In this document: in pieces, positions 8,149-17,097 of the stretch
Position numbering within the stretch: position 1 is the first letter of the stretch
Layout of the letters: each line of letters begins with the position of its first letter
From: CAMEON01 sp045577755
Lineage (GTDB): Bacteria > Bacillota > Clostridia > Oscillospirales > CAG-272
NCBI GenBank assembly: GCA_045577755.1
Contig: JAZNJA010000227.1
Location: 1-50,634 of the forward strand
Length of the DNA stretch: 50,634 nucleotides
Reading direction: 5' to 3'
Notes under the pieces: generated by a model
What the model saw: only the letters and a program-made list of their open reading frames with translations
What the model was told of the DNA's origin: nothing
The model's database searches: none
Program-made: the position numbers and the translations under genes

Positions 8149-8297
8149 AACCGCCTTATAATAATTTAAAACCCGAAAAGTTATTGTCAAACAAAGAAAT
8201 ACGCCTGTAGGGGCGTCGGCCGAGCTTGCTCGGCGGTGGCCGCCCGCCAGCATAGCGGTTTCATTTTACTTATCGGATTTCAAACACACCGCTAAAC
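8149..8297. repeat. Dispersed intergenic repeat, copy 2
   Basis: It matches 1-136 almost base for base in both flanks, but the central hairpin differs. Copy 2 is 13 bases longer and its loop holds a second palindrome (GCCGAG, CTTG, CTCGGC at about 8219-8234). It ends six bases past the ddl stop codon, the same relation to a 3' gene end as copy 1. Together with the 28-base module next to it, it fills most of the gap between the GH43 gene and ddl. The short reading frame across it is not credible. Confidence 0.85.
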
Positions 8298-8303
8298 CCC
8301 AAT

Positions 8304-9341
8304 TTACCGCTTCACCGCCATCAAGACCATCCTCTCACACAGCTCGTCGTACCCGATCCCCACGGCGGCGGCGGCTTGGGGTAAGAGGCTGGTGGGGGTC
8401 ATGCCGGGGAGGGTATTGGCTTCCAGGCACCAGGGGGTGCCGTCCCCGTCCAGGATAAAGTCGAATCTTGCGTAGCCACAGAGACGGAGGGCTTCAAAGC
8501 CCTTACGGGCGGCGGCCTCCAGGGCGGCGGTCTCGTTTTCTGTGAGGGGGGCGGGACAGATCTCGGTGGTAAAGCCGGCCTGGTACTTGTTTTCGTAGTC
8601 GTAGAAGCCCGTGAGGGGGATGATCTCTACGGCGGGGAGGATCTCGCCGCCCAGGACGCTGACGGTCAGCTCACGTCCAAGAATGCGGCGCTCAGCCAGA
8701 AGATTCCTTTCGTACAGGGAGGCGTCCCGAATAGCGGAGAGCAATTCAGCGCGGCTTTCGGGCATGGAGACACCCACCGAGGAGCCTCCTGAGCAAGGCT
8801 TGATCACCATGGGGTAGCCAATTTCAGCCTCTACGCGGTCGGCGGTGGCTTCTATGCCCTCGGCAAGATCGCAGTAGACCCAGGGGGCAGTGGGAACGCC
8901 CGCGCGGGTCAAAAGCTGCTTTGTGAGATCCTTGTCCATGGCCAGAAGGCTTCCCACGTAGCCGCTTCCCGTATAGGGGATGCAGGCCATATCCAGGTAA
9001 GCCTGAAGCTGGCCGTTCTCGCCTACGTCGCCGTGGAGGGCGATGAAGACGGCATCCGCCGCGGCGCAAAGGGAGGGGATATTCTCGGCCATGCGACGCT
9101 CGCCTCGGCCTGTGGCGGTCTTGAGGGTCTTCAGATCGGGAACCGAGGGGCTGACGAGGTAAGGAGGAATGGATTCTGTGGTAAAGGCGGGCATGGAGCC
9201 GTCCATGGCCTTGCCCGTGTATAGGTCAACGAGGCAGACCTCATGGCCGCGGCGAATCAACGCCCCCGCAATGAGGGAACCCGAGGACAGGGACACCTCC
9301 CGCTCGTGGGAAAGGCCGCCTGCCAGTACGGTGATCTTCAT
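8304..9341 (-). CDS. ddl: D-alanine--D-alanine ligase
   Basis: The 345-residue cytoplasmic ATP-grasp enzyme joins two D-alanines for the peptidoglycan pentapeptide. The N-terminal domain has LAGGLSHEREVSLSSG (residues 6-21). IALHGDVGENGQLQ and IPYTGSGYVGSLLAMDK are the usual second block. VIKPCSGGSSVGVS is the ATP-grasp lysine region, and ARFDFILDGDG with LEANTLPGMTPTS gives the Mg-binding residues at the C-terminus. The active-site loop contains GFYDYENKY, the Tyr/Lys form typical of D-Ala-D-Ala rather than D-Ala-D-Lac ligases, so no glycopeptide-resistance variant is implied. The ATG has AAAGGAT upstream. It follows prmC by 44 bases on the same strand, a likely operon. Confidence 0.93.
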   Translation of the reverse strand: MKITVLAGGLSHEREVSLSSGSLIAGALIRRGHEVCLVDLYTGKAMDGSMPAFTTESIPPYLVSPSVPDLKTLKTATGRGERRMAENIPSLCAAADAVFIALHGDVGENGQLQAYLDMACIPYTGSGYVGSLLAMDKDLTKQLLTRAGVPTAPWVYCDLAEGIEATADRVEAEIGYPMVIKPCSGGSSVGVSMPESRAELLSAIRDASLYERNLLAERRILGRELTVSVLGGEILPAVEIIPLTGFYDYENKYQAGFTTEICPAPLTENETAALEAAARKGFEALRLCGYARFDFILDGDGTPWCLEANTLPGMTPTSLLPQAAAAVGIGYDELCERMVLMAVKR

Positions 9342-9385
9342 GATGGGTATCCTTTCGATATGAGATTCCCGCCAGTATATGCGGA

Positions 9386-10228
9386 TCAGGCGGGAAGAGT
9401 GATCTTAGTGACGCGGTCATTGCCTCCCAGATCCCGCAGGATCTCCACCGTAGCGTCAGGCAAGTACAGCGCCGCGAGGCGGCGCAGATCCTCCGCTTGA
9501 TCGAAAGCCATCTCCAACAGAATATGTCCTCCCGGCTTGACCAAGGAGGCGTAATCCCGTAGGATCACGTTGTAGAAGGTCATGCCGTCGGCTCCGCCGT
9601 CCAGGGCGGCGAAGGGCTCTTTGCGCACCTCGGGGGAGAGGGAGGCGATATCCGCAGTGGGAATGTAGGGAGGATTGGAAAGGATGGCATCGTAGGGGGC
9701 GTGGGAGAGAAGGGCTTCCTTTCCCTCGGTCAACAGATCGGCCCGAACAGGGGTAAAGCGCTCCGTCACGCCGTTGCGCAGGGCGTTTCGCTTCGCCAGC
9801 TCCAGGGTATCGGGGAACAGCTCCAGGGCATCGACGGTCACGTCGGTACGGTGGAATAGCACCGAAACCGCCACGCAGCCGCTTCCCGTACAAAGATCCG
9901 CCGCGTGGGCATTGGGAGGCAGAAGCTGAATAGCGGCCTCCACCAGCACCTCGGTATCGGGTCTGGGAATGAGGCAGTGGGGATTGACCTCGAAGCGGCA
10001 GCCGTAAAAATCCCACTCTCCGAGGACGTATTGCAGGGGTTCCCGAGCCAGGCGCCGGGCAACGGCCTCCTCCAGGGCGGGAGTGGTGTACTGGCGGAAG
10101 CGGTCGGTCATGAGGCTCGCGCGGGTAGTCTTGGCAAAGGACTCCAACAGAAGCGAGGCCTCGTAGGCGGGCTCCTCGATACCGGCCTCCTTCAGAAGAC
10201 GGGTCAAGCTGACGTATGAATGGGACAC
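9386..10228 (-). CDS. prmC: Peptide chain release factor N5-glutamine methyltransferase
   Basis: The 280-residue protein methylates the GGQ glutamine of release factors RF1/RF2 using S-adenosylmethionine. The N-terminal helical domain is followed by PLQYVLGEWDFYG (about residues 63-75) and IPRPDTEVLVE. The SAM-binding motif is DLCTGSGCVAVS, and the diagnostic NPPYIP motif near residue 185 contacts the glutamine. The length matches the family. It precedes ddl by 44 bases and probably shares its transcript. Only a weak -10-like TATACT around 10354 is visible upstream, so the promoter is uncertain. Confidence 0.93.
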   Translation of the reverse strand: MSHSYVSLTRLLKEAGIEEPAYEASLLLESFAKTTRASLMTDRFRQYTTPALEEAVARRLAREPLQYVLGEWDFYGCRFEVNPHCLIPRPDTEVLVEAAIQLLPPNAHAADLCTGSGCVAVSVLFHRTDVTVDALELFPDTLELAKRNALRNGVTERFTPVRADLLTEGKEALLSHAPYDAILSNPPYIPTADIASLSPEVRKEPFAALDGGADGMTFYNVILRDYASLVKPGGHILLEMAFDQAEDLRRLAALYLPDATVEILRDLGGNDRVTKITLPA

Positions 10229-10566
10229 GGTCGCTCCTTTCGGGTCTTGTCAGATTCTTATGGGGATCAGGCCTCCACAACCGGGTAACGCTCCGCGTGG
10301 CTCGGCCGCGCAAAGCAGACGCATGGCAGGGGCATGGTCATACTCTTTTAGTATACCAGTTTCGATCTCAAAAATATAGAGGGATTTTGTAACATTTTCC
10401 TTCCCTTCCTTCGTGATTGCGCACATTTTTCCCTCCCGGATTTTGTGCAAACAGCCAATTTTGAGGTTTTATGGTTTTTCTTGTTTTTTTGGCGAGACAA
10501 TCAGCGTTTTTTATGGTATAATGTAAATGTATACGTATCGCTTTGCACTTTTCGAGGAGGTTTTCC
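10229..10566. other. Intergenic region between divergent prmC and a small membrane protein gene
   Basis: This 338-base gap holds the promoter of the plus-strand gene (10494-10522) and presumably the prmC promoter. The short minus-strand frames here (10250-10450, 10368-10682) have no good ribosome binding site and overlap the promoter, so I do not call them. I see no riboswitch or tRNA. Confidence 0.6.
10494..10522 (+). promoter_or_regulatory. Promoter of the small membrane protein gene
   Basis: GAGACA (10494-10499), a 17-base spacer and a perfect TATAAT (10517-10522). The -35 box is weak (four of six). Confidence 0.65.
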
Positions 10567-10884
10567 ATGTATATACTGCCCAGCGGCGCTTCCCTGCTTC
10601 TTCTGACTGAGGTCGGGCTGGATTTCGGCAAGATCATTCCCTTGCTACTGTTTGCTTGCGGCTTTATCGCCGCCATCTTCATTTTGCCCTACCGCTTCGC
10701 TAAGATCGCCTGCGCCTGTATCTCCGAGTTCATTCTTTACTACGTTTGCCGCACCGCCTTCGGTATGGATGCCATCATTACCCAGGTCATGTGCTGGCTC
10801 ACCACCGCTATGGCCTGCATTCTCACCGTCTCCATCGTCAACCGCATTCATTGGGGCAATCTGCGAGGCAGACCCGACCGTTGA
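10567..10884 (+). CDS. Small hydrophobic membrane protein, function unknown
   Basis: The 105-residue product has about three hydrophobic segments (roughly residues 16-38, 42-62 and 68-90) and a basic C-terminus (HWGNLRGRPDR). I do not recognise a family. The start is the ATG at 10567 with GAGGAGG six bases upstream; a longer form from 10543 has no such site. It is a single-gene unit with its own promoter and a strong terminator, which supports it being real despite its size. Confidence 0.65.
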   Translation: MYILPSGASLLLLTEVGLDFGKIIPLLLFACGFIAAIFILPYRFAKIACACISEFILYYVCRTAFGMDAIITQVMCWLTTAMACILTVSIVNRIHWGNLRGRPDR

Positions 10885-10910
10885 CGGTTGCCCGTCTCCC
10901 CAAGCATCAG

Positions 10911-10952
10911 AAAAGGACCGTTCCCGTTTTACGCGTGAATCGGTCCTTTTTC
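10911..10952. terminator. Bidirectional terminator between convergent genes
   Basis: AAAAGGACCG (10911-10920) pairs perfectly with CGGTCCTTTT (10941-10950), giving A- and T-rich ends on both strands. It serves the small membrane gene and the flippase gene. Confidence 0.85.
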
Positions 10953-10995
10953 TATGGTCACGGGATGCCGTCGGCACCCCGGGTCATTGTCTCGT

Positions 10996-12279
10996 TTACT
11001 TCTTTTTCCGCAGCAGAACCCGAGGGTCCAGTCCCTGGACCAGGAGGCGGTTGTTGCCGCGGATGGGCTTGATGATGTAGCCGATGATAACGTTGGTGAA
11101 GATCTGGGTTATGACGGTTGCCACAGCGGCTCCCATAATGCCCATGTAGGGGATCAGTGCCAGATTGAGCGCTACGTTGAGCAGCGCGCCCGACAGATTG
11201 ATGATCCACAGGTATTTGGTCTTCTGCTCCGCCAGGATCCAGATGTTACGGACACCACCCATGTAGGAAAAGGCCAGATACCAGACCACCACCTGCAGGA
11301 TGGGGATAGCGGGCTGATAGGCGCTGCCGTACAGGATGCTGACGATGGGCTTGGCCAAGAGGGTGAAGACGATGCTCTGAGCCAGCGACATATAGGTAAT
11401 GATGCAGTAGAGCTTTTTAATGTAGGTCTCGTACTTCTCGCGGCTCTCCTTTTTGGCTTCGAAGATCGCGGGGCGCATGGAGTCGATGATGGCGGTAAAA
11501 ACGAAGCCCGTCATGCCCGTGATGGTGGTGGCGGTGGTATAGTAGCCCACCGCGGTCTCGTCGATCAGGAGCTTGAGCAGCACGCTGCCCGTCTGGGCGT
11601 AGACCGTGATCATCATGGTGGAGATGATGTAGGGGCGGCCGTTCTTCAAGAGCCGCAGAGCGTCCGACTTGGAGAATTTCGGCCAACCGCCGCTGTGCTT
11701 ACGGAACAGGAAAAACAGGGCTATGGCGATCAGGAAATAGTCGATGGCGTTGACCACGCTGAACCAATAGACGTTGGTTTTCAGGATCAGGATGACGATC
11801 TTATAGCCGGTCACTACCACGTAAGCCGCCAGCATAACGATGGCGGTATACTTGGAGAGGTATTTGTACTGGAACCAATACTGGGTCAGCTCAAATGCCT
11901 GTGCCAGAAGCACAAGGCTATAGAGAAGCGCGACGATCAAGGTATCCCGTTCCCCGGCGTTGACAAAGCCCACGAACAGCCCCACGCCGCCCATGCACAG
12001 AATAGCGGACAGGGAGGTCAGGGTCAGGGCCGAGCCCATGATGGTATGCTCGTTTTCAGGGGAATTGACGAACTCATTGACCAATATGTTATTGATACCG
12101 AGATTCATCAGCGGAATGAAAAACGCGACCACCGAGGTGGCGTAGTTCAGTAGTCCGAAGTTGGATGGTCCCAGGGTGCGGGCTACGATCATACTGATGA
12201 TGATATTCAGCACCGACTGTACGATCTTGCACCCGATGATCCAGGAGGCGTTTTTGACGATTTTGTTTTTGATCTGCAT
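10996..12279 (-). CDS. Wzx-type polysaccharide flippase (MOP superfamily)
   Basis: The 427-residue membrane protein has about 12-14 hydrophobic segments and the N-terminal pattern of the polysaccharide transport (RfbX/Wzx) family: NASWIIGCKIVQSVLNIIISMIVARTLGPSNFGLLNYATS. It should move undecaprenyl-linked repeat units across the membrane for polymerisation outside. The length is close to that of Wzx proteins. It is the last gene of the minus-strand glycan locus, 139 bases after the second NAGPA-repeat gene. This is unusual, since large secreted proteins rarely separate flippase from polymerase genes. The ribosome binding site is a weak purine-rich AGAGAAGAGAAGAA. Confidence 0.88.
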   Translation of the reverse strand: MQIKNKIVKNASWIIGCKIVQSVLNIIISMIVARTLGPSNFGLLNYATSVVAFFIPLMNLGINNILVNEFVNSPENEHTIMGSALTLTSLSAILCMGGVGLFVGFVNAGERDTLIVALLYSLVLLAQAFELTQYWFQYKYLSKYTAIVMLAAYVVVTGYKIVILILKTNVYWFSVVNAIDYFLIAIALFFLFRKHSGGWPKFSKSDALRLLKNGRPYIISTMMITVYAQTGSVLLKLLIDETAVGYYTTATTITGMTGFVFTAIIDSMRPAIFEAKKESREKYETYIKKLYCIITYMSLAQSIVFTLLAKPIVSILYGSAYQPAIPILQVVVWYLAFSYMGGVRNIWILAEQKTKYLWIINLSGALLNVALNLALIPYMGIMGAAVATVITQIFTNVIIGYIIKPIRGNNRLLVQGLDPRVLLRKKK

Positions 12280-12320
12280 TTCTTCTCTTCTCTGTTTTGG
12301 TTCAAAATGGATCGGCGCGA

Positions 12321-12376
12321 GCCGCCCCCGAAGGGACGGCCCACGCCGGCGGGACTGCCTCAGGTGAGGCAGTCCC
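12321..12376 (-). terminator. Two tandem hairpins after the 1511-aa surface protein gene
   Basis: A perfect 11-bp stem with a four-base loop lies at 12351-12376 (GGGACTGCCTC and GAGGCAGTCCC). It is followed in the minus direction by a TTCG-capped stem at 12321-12340. No T-run follows, so factor-independent termination is uncertain; RNA stabilisation or partial termination before the flippase gene is possible. Confidence 0.5.
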
Positions 12377-12418
12377 TTCGTCCGACGGTCATGCCATCAG
12401 GCGAAAGAGTTGGTCAGA

Positions 12419-13170
12419 TTACTGAGCGACAACGAAGTTGCCCTCGCCATCCAGGAGCTTACCGTCCTCAGCGAAGGTCTGCTGACCCATGTAGTCATAC
12501 AGGCCGTTGTGGCTGGAGACGAAGTAATCACCGGTTGCCACCTGACCGCTGGTGCGGACGTAGTAGTAGTAACCGTCGATAGCAATCAGACCTGCGTAGG
12601 TGCGGACGCCGTCTACGTAGTAGTACAGAGCGCCGTTCTCAGCGAAGATACCGTTCTTGGAGGTGTCGATCTCGGGAGCCTTGCCAACCTCAACGGGGTT
12701 GCCGTCAGCACCCAGGAGCTTACCGTCCTCGGCGAAGGTCTGCTGACCCATATACTCATAGAGGTCGTTGTGGCTGGTCACGTAGTAGGAACCGGTTGCC
12801 ACCTGGCCGCTGCTGCGGACGTAGTAGTAGTAACCGTCGATAGCGATCAGACCTGCGTAGGTGCGGACGCCCTCCACGTAGTAGAACAGCTTGCCGTCCT
12901 CCTCGATGATACCGTTCTTGGAGGTATCAACCTTACCAACCTCAACGGGGTTGCCGTCAGCATCCAGGAGCTTACCGTCCTCAGCGAAGTTCTGCTGACC
13001 CATGTAGTCATAGATGCTGTTGTGGCTGGAGACGTAGTAGGAACCGGTTGCCACCTGGCCGCTGGTGCGGACATAGTAGTAGTAACCGTCGATAGCGATC
13101 AGACCGGCGTAGGTGCGGACACCGTCCACATAGTAGAACAGCTTGCCGCCCTCCTCAACGATACCGTTCT
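12419..13170 (-). repeat. Three Tyr-rich C-terminal protein repeats (about 84-87 aa each)
   Basis: Inside the 1511-aa gene three near-identical units follow one another. Each begins NGI..E.G and contains GLIAIDGYYYYVR, ATG.Y.V.SHN and QQ.FAEDGKLL. The four-Tyr cluster gives a visible GTAGTAGTAGTA string on the plus strand. Confidence 0.9.
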
Positions 13171-16100
13171 TGGTAACGTCGATGCCGGGCTCCTCGGTCT
13201 CGGGCTCATCGGGCTCGGTCTCGGGCTCGTCGATGATCATGCGACCCTGCTCGTCGAACTCATGATAGCCATGGAAGCCCAGGCCGTTGTCGTTGGAGAT
13301 GTAGTAGTTACCGATGGCTGCTGCGCCCTTCAGTGCGGTACCGAAGTAGTAGTAGTAGCCGTCGATGAAGTACAGACCGGTCTGTGCAGAACCGTCCACG
13401 AAGTTGTAGAGCTTACCGTTGACCCAGGTCAGACCGTTAGCCTCACTCTGGAAGGTGTAATCCTCACCAAAGTAGAAGTAACCGGTATTGGAGATCTGGT
13501 GAACGCCGGTAGCCAGGTTACCGTTCTGAGTAGCGAAGTAGCGCTCGCCCTCGTAGTCGAACCACTGGTTGTTCATCCAAGTGCCGGCCCAACGGTAGCG
13601 AATGTTTGCACCGCTCTCAACCATCTGGCCCTTGACCAGGATGCAGTTCTCGAAGGTGTAGGTGTAGCCGTCATCCAGAGTCTGGACACCGTCCACAGCG
13701 GCAAATGCAACGGGATCGAAGTAGTAGAAGTCGCCCTCATCCACGATCCAGCCGGACTGGAGGTTGCCGGCGATGGCGTAGTACACCTTGCCATTCACGC
13801 TAATGATACCGCTGTCGGTGACAGTCTCACCGCAATCGCAGAACAGCTTGCCGTCCACGACGGTGTAGGTGTGACCGGTAGCGGCAACGATGGTACCCCA
13901 ATCCACAACGGACATACAGCCATCGCAGTAGGTACGGCCGGTGTAACCTGCCTTGGTGCAGGTAGCGGGCTTATCGTCGATCGCGTGTGCGTCATGGTAA
14001 TGCCAAGGATTAGCGATATCGTTGATCATGGTATCAACCTTGAAGTTACCACCAAAGGCACCCAGGTAGCCGTTGTATGCCTCACCCAGATCAGCCGCGC
14101 CATACACGACCTTGCAATCAATGGCAACGATGGGGCAGTAACCACCCTTGAACCACTCCTGAGGAGTGATGATCTCGCCGGTGACGTGATCCATACCATT
14201 CCAGGTCCAGAGACGGACGGGAATGCTCACAAGGGTCTGTGCGCCGGTCACGTCAGCGACTCTCTTCAGAGTCACATTCAGAAGCAGAGACTGCTCGCTG
14301 AAGTCAAAGGTTGCCTCGAAGCCGTCAGCCACGATGGCACCGATGGTCTCCCAGGTATTGGCAGTCTGCAGTTTCAGGGTGAAGGACAGGGTGTCAATAG
14401 CGGAGGCATCGGCAGCATTGATGTCGATGTAGTAGATGGAGCCGTACTCAGCCAGCTTGTTGGACTCGTTGTGGCCGCCAACAGTCAGCAGAGGAGTACC
14501 GGAAACGGTGATCGAGCGGGTCACGAGAGCGACGTTACCCAGAGCATCCACAGCCTCAAAGCCGATGACATGCTTACCGGGCAGCAGGGTCACGTTGTCG
14601 CAGGACAGAACGCCGCCGGCCAGCTTAGCGCTGGGAACAGCCACGCCGTCCACGTAGATCTTGGCAGAGGTCACGCCCACGTTATCAGCAACGTTTGCGG
14701 AGAATGCCATAGAGTTCTTGCCGATGGTTGCGTCGTTTTTCAGAGCAATGGCAGAATCGTCGGTTGCGTAGGTGATATTCGAGATGGTAGGCAGAACTCT
14801 GTCATCGACGGCGGAGGAATAATCCAGAGTGAAGTCGTCGTAGAAGAAGTTCAGCTTAGCAGCGGTCTGGGGCTTGACATAGAAACGAATGAAGTTAGGA
14901 TGACGCTTCAGACCGTCGGGGTTGTGAGCGTCCAGCAGACGGACGTAGGGATAGGTGGTCAGATCGGCGGTCATATACACCCATCTGGACTCAGGAATAT
15001 CAGCCTCGGTAATGGCGTTCAGATTCTTCTTCGCGCCGCTGACGGTGGTCAGCTGCATGGTGATCTGAGTCGTGTAGGGGTTAGCACCGTCCTCGGTCTT
15101 GGAGACAACAGCAGTCAGCTGCATAGCCAGACCGGCAGCGCCCTCGGGAATGTACACCCATGCGCCGAAGGTGGTTGCCTTCTTACCGTTGGCAACGTCA
15201 CGGAGCACGATGGGCTCACCCTTGTAGAAGAACATGTTGTAGGTCCAGCTTGCGTAAGAACCGGTGGTGTAGTCCAGGGTCACACCCAGAGAACCGTTAC
15301 CGTTCTTAACGAAGCCGCCGTCAGCAACGTTACCCAGGAAGGTCTCGTTGTCGGGCTCGTTGGAGAAGTTACCGTCGGTGAAAATGGTACCGTTGGCGTT
15401 GTGATCCTTCACCCACTGAACGGCCTCATCGATACCCATAAAGAACTCATGCTCACCGTTCTCGAAGTCGAAAACGATCTCGGAGCCCTTACCGTAGGCG
15501 ATGTTCATCACAGCGGTCTTGGTGTTATCGGCCTTGTAGGTAGCGGTCAGAATGACGCCGGACTTGGACTCGTCGGTAGTAGCGGTCAGCACGTTACCGT
15601 CGATGGTTGCGGCGGTAGGATCGTCGACGCTCAGATCGAAGGAGCCGTCAACACCAACCAGCCAGTTGTCAGCACCGTAGGTGCATTTAAAGACTGCGGC
15701 GGTGGACTTACCGTAAGGAAGCACGGTGCTGTCCACGTTGAACTTGAAGCTATCGGGATCCACGATGTTGATGACCTTCTCACCAACGAGGTTGCCGTTG
15801 TACAGCAGCTGAGCGGTTACAGAACCCTTCTTGCCGTTGGACTGGAACACACCGTTGTCGATGGTGCCGAAGCTATCATCGTTCAGGGCCCAAGTGAAGC
15901 CCTCAGTGGGCATCTCAGCGGGGCCGCCTGCGCCGTCAACGCCCTTGGCGCTGATGCCGGCCTTGGAGTAGGGAGCATAGTACTCGTGATCGGTGGACAG
16001 AACGGCGTGATCGAACTTACCGTCGTTCTTAGCCAGGGACACGATGATCACACTGTTGATGGTTGCGCGCTCTGCACCGTCGGAGGGGATGGAGCGCATG

Positions 16101-16954
16101 GTCACGTCGGTCTCACCCTCACGCTTGGAAACGAAGGTAGAGGATCCGCCGCCGTCGCAGTTGAAGGCGTTGACGCAGCCCAGACCCAGCATCATCTCAC
16201 CCATCTCGTAGTTGGAGAGACCGGTGGAGGTGGGAGCATTACGGCCATCGACCTGGCAGAACACCAGAGTACCGTCAGCCTTCACGCCGACCATGGAGCG
16301 GGATGCATCGGAGGAAGTACGCTCAACCTTAGTGCTGGTGAGCTTACCGTTCTTAACGAGCCAACCGAAGTTAGCGGGAATAGCGGTTCTCTCGTTACCC
16401 TTCAAAGGAGTAGACATATTGCGAAGCTCGCAGTTGCCTTCCCAGTCGATAGCCAGGTAGGTATCTGCGCCCTTGTGGATCTGAGGAGTACCCAGAACCA
16501 CGCCCTCGTACACCATGTAACCATAGGGGGCATTGGAGTCATATGCCAAAGCTGTATTCATAGCGCCCAGTACGTTGTAGCCGAGGACTTCCTCGTAGTA
16601 CTTAGCAGTGTCAGTGACCTTTCCGTCAGTCCAATGAGTGGAATCAGACAGATTGTCCGGATCCAGCTTATCGATCCCGTAGTAACCGGGAAGAACAAGA
16701 ATGTTCTCGTTCTTGGTATCGACCTCAAACACATGGACGACCTTACGGTCATTACCGGTTGCGTTATTGAGGACGATCTCGGACTCGGTTGCACCGTCGG
16801 CCAGCTTGTAGGTCTTGTTCGAAATGACGGTGAAATAGTCATTCGAAACAGAGACGTCAAAGGAAGCGGCCAGAGAAGCAATCGGGAAGACGCTGATCAT
16901 AGTCAGAACTGCCAGTGCGGAGGCAATCACCTTGATGAAAGTGTTCTTTCTCAT
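12419..16954 (-). CDS. Secreted phosphodiester glycosidase (NAGPA domain) with Ig-like modules and Tyr-rich repeats
   Basis: The 1511-residue protein has a signal peptide (1-30). Residues about 45-310 form a NAGPA domain: PYGYMVYEGVV, PANFGWLVKNG, GVKADGTLVFCQVDGR and the hallmark NCDGGGSSTF (265-274). Members remove GlcNAc or related sugars from phosphodiesters or modify exopolysaccharides. Ig-like, beta-sandwich and possibly cohesin-like modules follow (about 330-1030), then a Cys-rich GYTGRTYCDGC segment near 1060, degenerate cell-wall-type repeats and three near-identical 84-87-residue repeats at the C-terminus. No Cys-type tail or LPxTG is present, so the repeats probably anchor it. AAGGAG precedes the ATG. 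It lies between a larger paralog and the flippase gene. Attachment to the locus's own glycan is inference. Confidence 0.85.
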   Translation of the reverse strand: MRKNTFIKVIASALAVLTMISVFPIASLAASFDVSVSNDYFTVISNKTYKLADGATESEIVLNNATGNDRKVVHVFEVDTKNENILVLPGYYGIDKLDPDNLSDSTHWTDGKVTDTAKYYEEVLGYNVLGAMNTALAYDSNAPYGYMVYEGVVLGTPQIHKGADTYLAIDWEGNCELRNMSTPLKGNERTAIPANFGWLVKNGKLTSTKVERTSSDASRSMVGVKADGTLVFCQVDGRNAPTSTGLSNYEMGEMMLGLGCVNAFNCDGGGSSTFVSKREGETDVTMRSIPSDGAERATINSVIIVSLAKNDGKFDHAVLSTDHEYYAPYSKAGISAKGVDGAGGPAEMPTEGFTWALNDDSFGTIDNGVFQSNGKKGSVTAQLLYNGNLVGEKVINIVDPDSFKFNVDSTVLPYGKSTAAVFKCTYGADNWLVGVDGSFDLSVDDPTAATIDGNVLTATTDESKSGVILTATYKADNTKTAVMNIAYGKGSEIVFDFENGEHEFFMGIDEAVQWVKDHNANGTIFTDGNFSNEPDNETFLGNVADGGFVKNGNGSLGVTLDYTTGSYASWTYNMFFYKGEPIVLRDVANGKKATTFGAWVYIPEGAAGLAMQLTAVVSKTEDGANPYTTQITMQLTTVSGAKKNLNAITEADIPESRWVYMTADLTTYPYVRLLDAHNPDGLKRHPNFIRFYVKPQTAAKLNFFYDDFTLDYSSAVDDRVLPTISNITYATDDSAIALKNDATIGKNSMAFSANVADNVGVTSAKIYVDGVAVPSAKLAGGVLSCDNVTLLPGKHVIGFEAVDALGNVALVTRSITVSGTPLLTVGGHNESNKLAEYGSIYYIDINAADASAIDTLSFTLKLQTANTWETIGAIVADGFEATFDFSEQSLLLNVTLKRVADVTGAQTLVSIPVRLWTWNGMDHVTGEIITPQEWFKGGYCPIVAIDCKVVYGAADLGEAYNGYLGAFGGNFKVDTMINDIANPWHYHDAHAIDDKPATCTKAGYTGRTYCDGCMSVVDWGTIVAATGHTYTVVDGKLFCDCGETVTDSGIISVNGKVYYAIAGNLQSGWIVDEGDFYYFDPVAFAAVDGVQTLDDGYTYTFENCILVKGQMVESGANIRYRWAGTWMNNQWFDYEGERYFATQNGNLATGVHQISNTGYFYFGEDYTFQSEANGLTWVNGKLYNFVDGSAQTGLYFIDGYYYYFGTALKGAAAIGNYYISNDNGLGFHGYHEFDEQGRMIIDEPETEPDEPETEEPGIDVTKNGIVEEGGKLFYYVDGVRTYAGLIAIDGYYYYVRTSGQVATGSYYVSSHNSIYDYMGQQNFAEDGKLLDADGNPVEVGKVDTSKNGIIEEDGKLFYYVEGVRTYAGLIAIDGYYYYVRSSGQVATGSYYVTSHNDLYEYMGQQTFAEDGKLLGADGNPVEVGKAPEIDTSKNGIFAENGALYYYVDGVRTYAGLIAIDGYYYYVRTSGQVATGDYFVSSHNGLYDYMGQQTFAEDGKLLDGEGNFVVAQ

Positions 16955-16987
16955 GTTTTTCTCCTTATTTTTTTTTATCTATGTAAA

Positions 16988-17078
16988 ACAGCCGAAGCTG
17001 TGGATTTTCAAGATCACGGAGCTCCCCCTTCCCTGCCCCGTAGGGCAAGGAGGGGGGTTCTGTCCCTCAGAGGGGACA
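16988..17078 (-). repeat. Hairpin cluster between the two NAGPA-repeat genes
   Basis: Three stem-loops sit in the 143-base gap: 17061-17078 (6 bp), a strong GC-rich hairpin at 17024-17057, and a TTCG-capped 5-bp stem at 16988-17001 followed by TTTTAC on the minus strand. The first two lie just past the stop of the 1998-aa gene and could end its transcript. The GGAGCTCCCCC..GAGGGGAC style resembles MITE/REP elements of gut Clostridia. Confidence 0.5.
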
Positions 17079-17097
17079 AACATGGGAAAAACGAAGA

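Noticed and set aside
8047..8253. 68-codon minus-strand frame in the GH43-ddl gap
   Set aside because: It lies across the dispersed repeat and hairpins, with no ribosome binding site.
10250..10682. Two short minus-strand frames upstream of prmC
   Set aside because: They overlap the promoter of the plus-strand gene and lack start signals and recognisable motifs.
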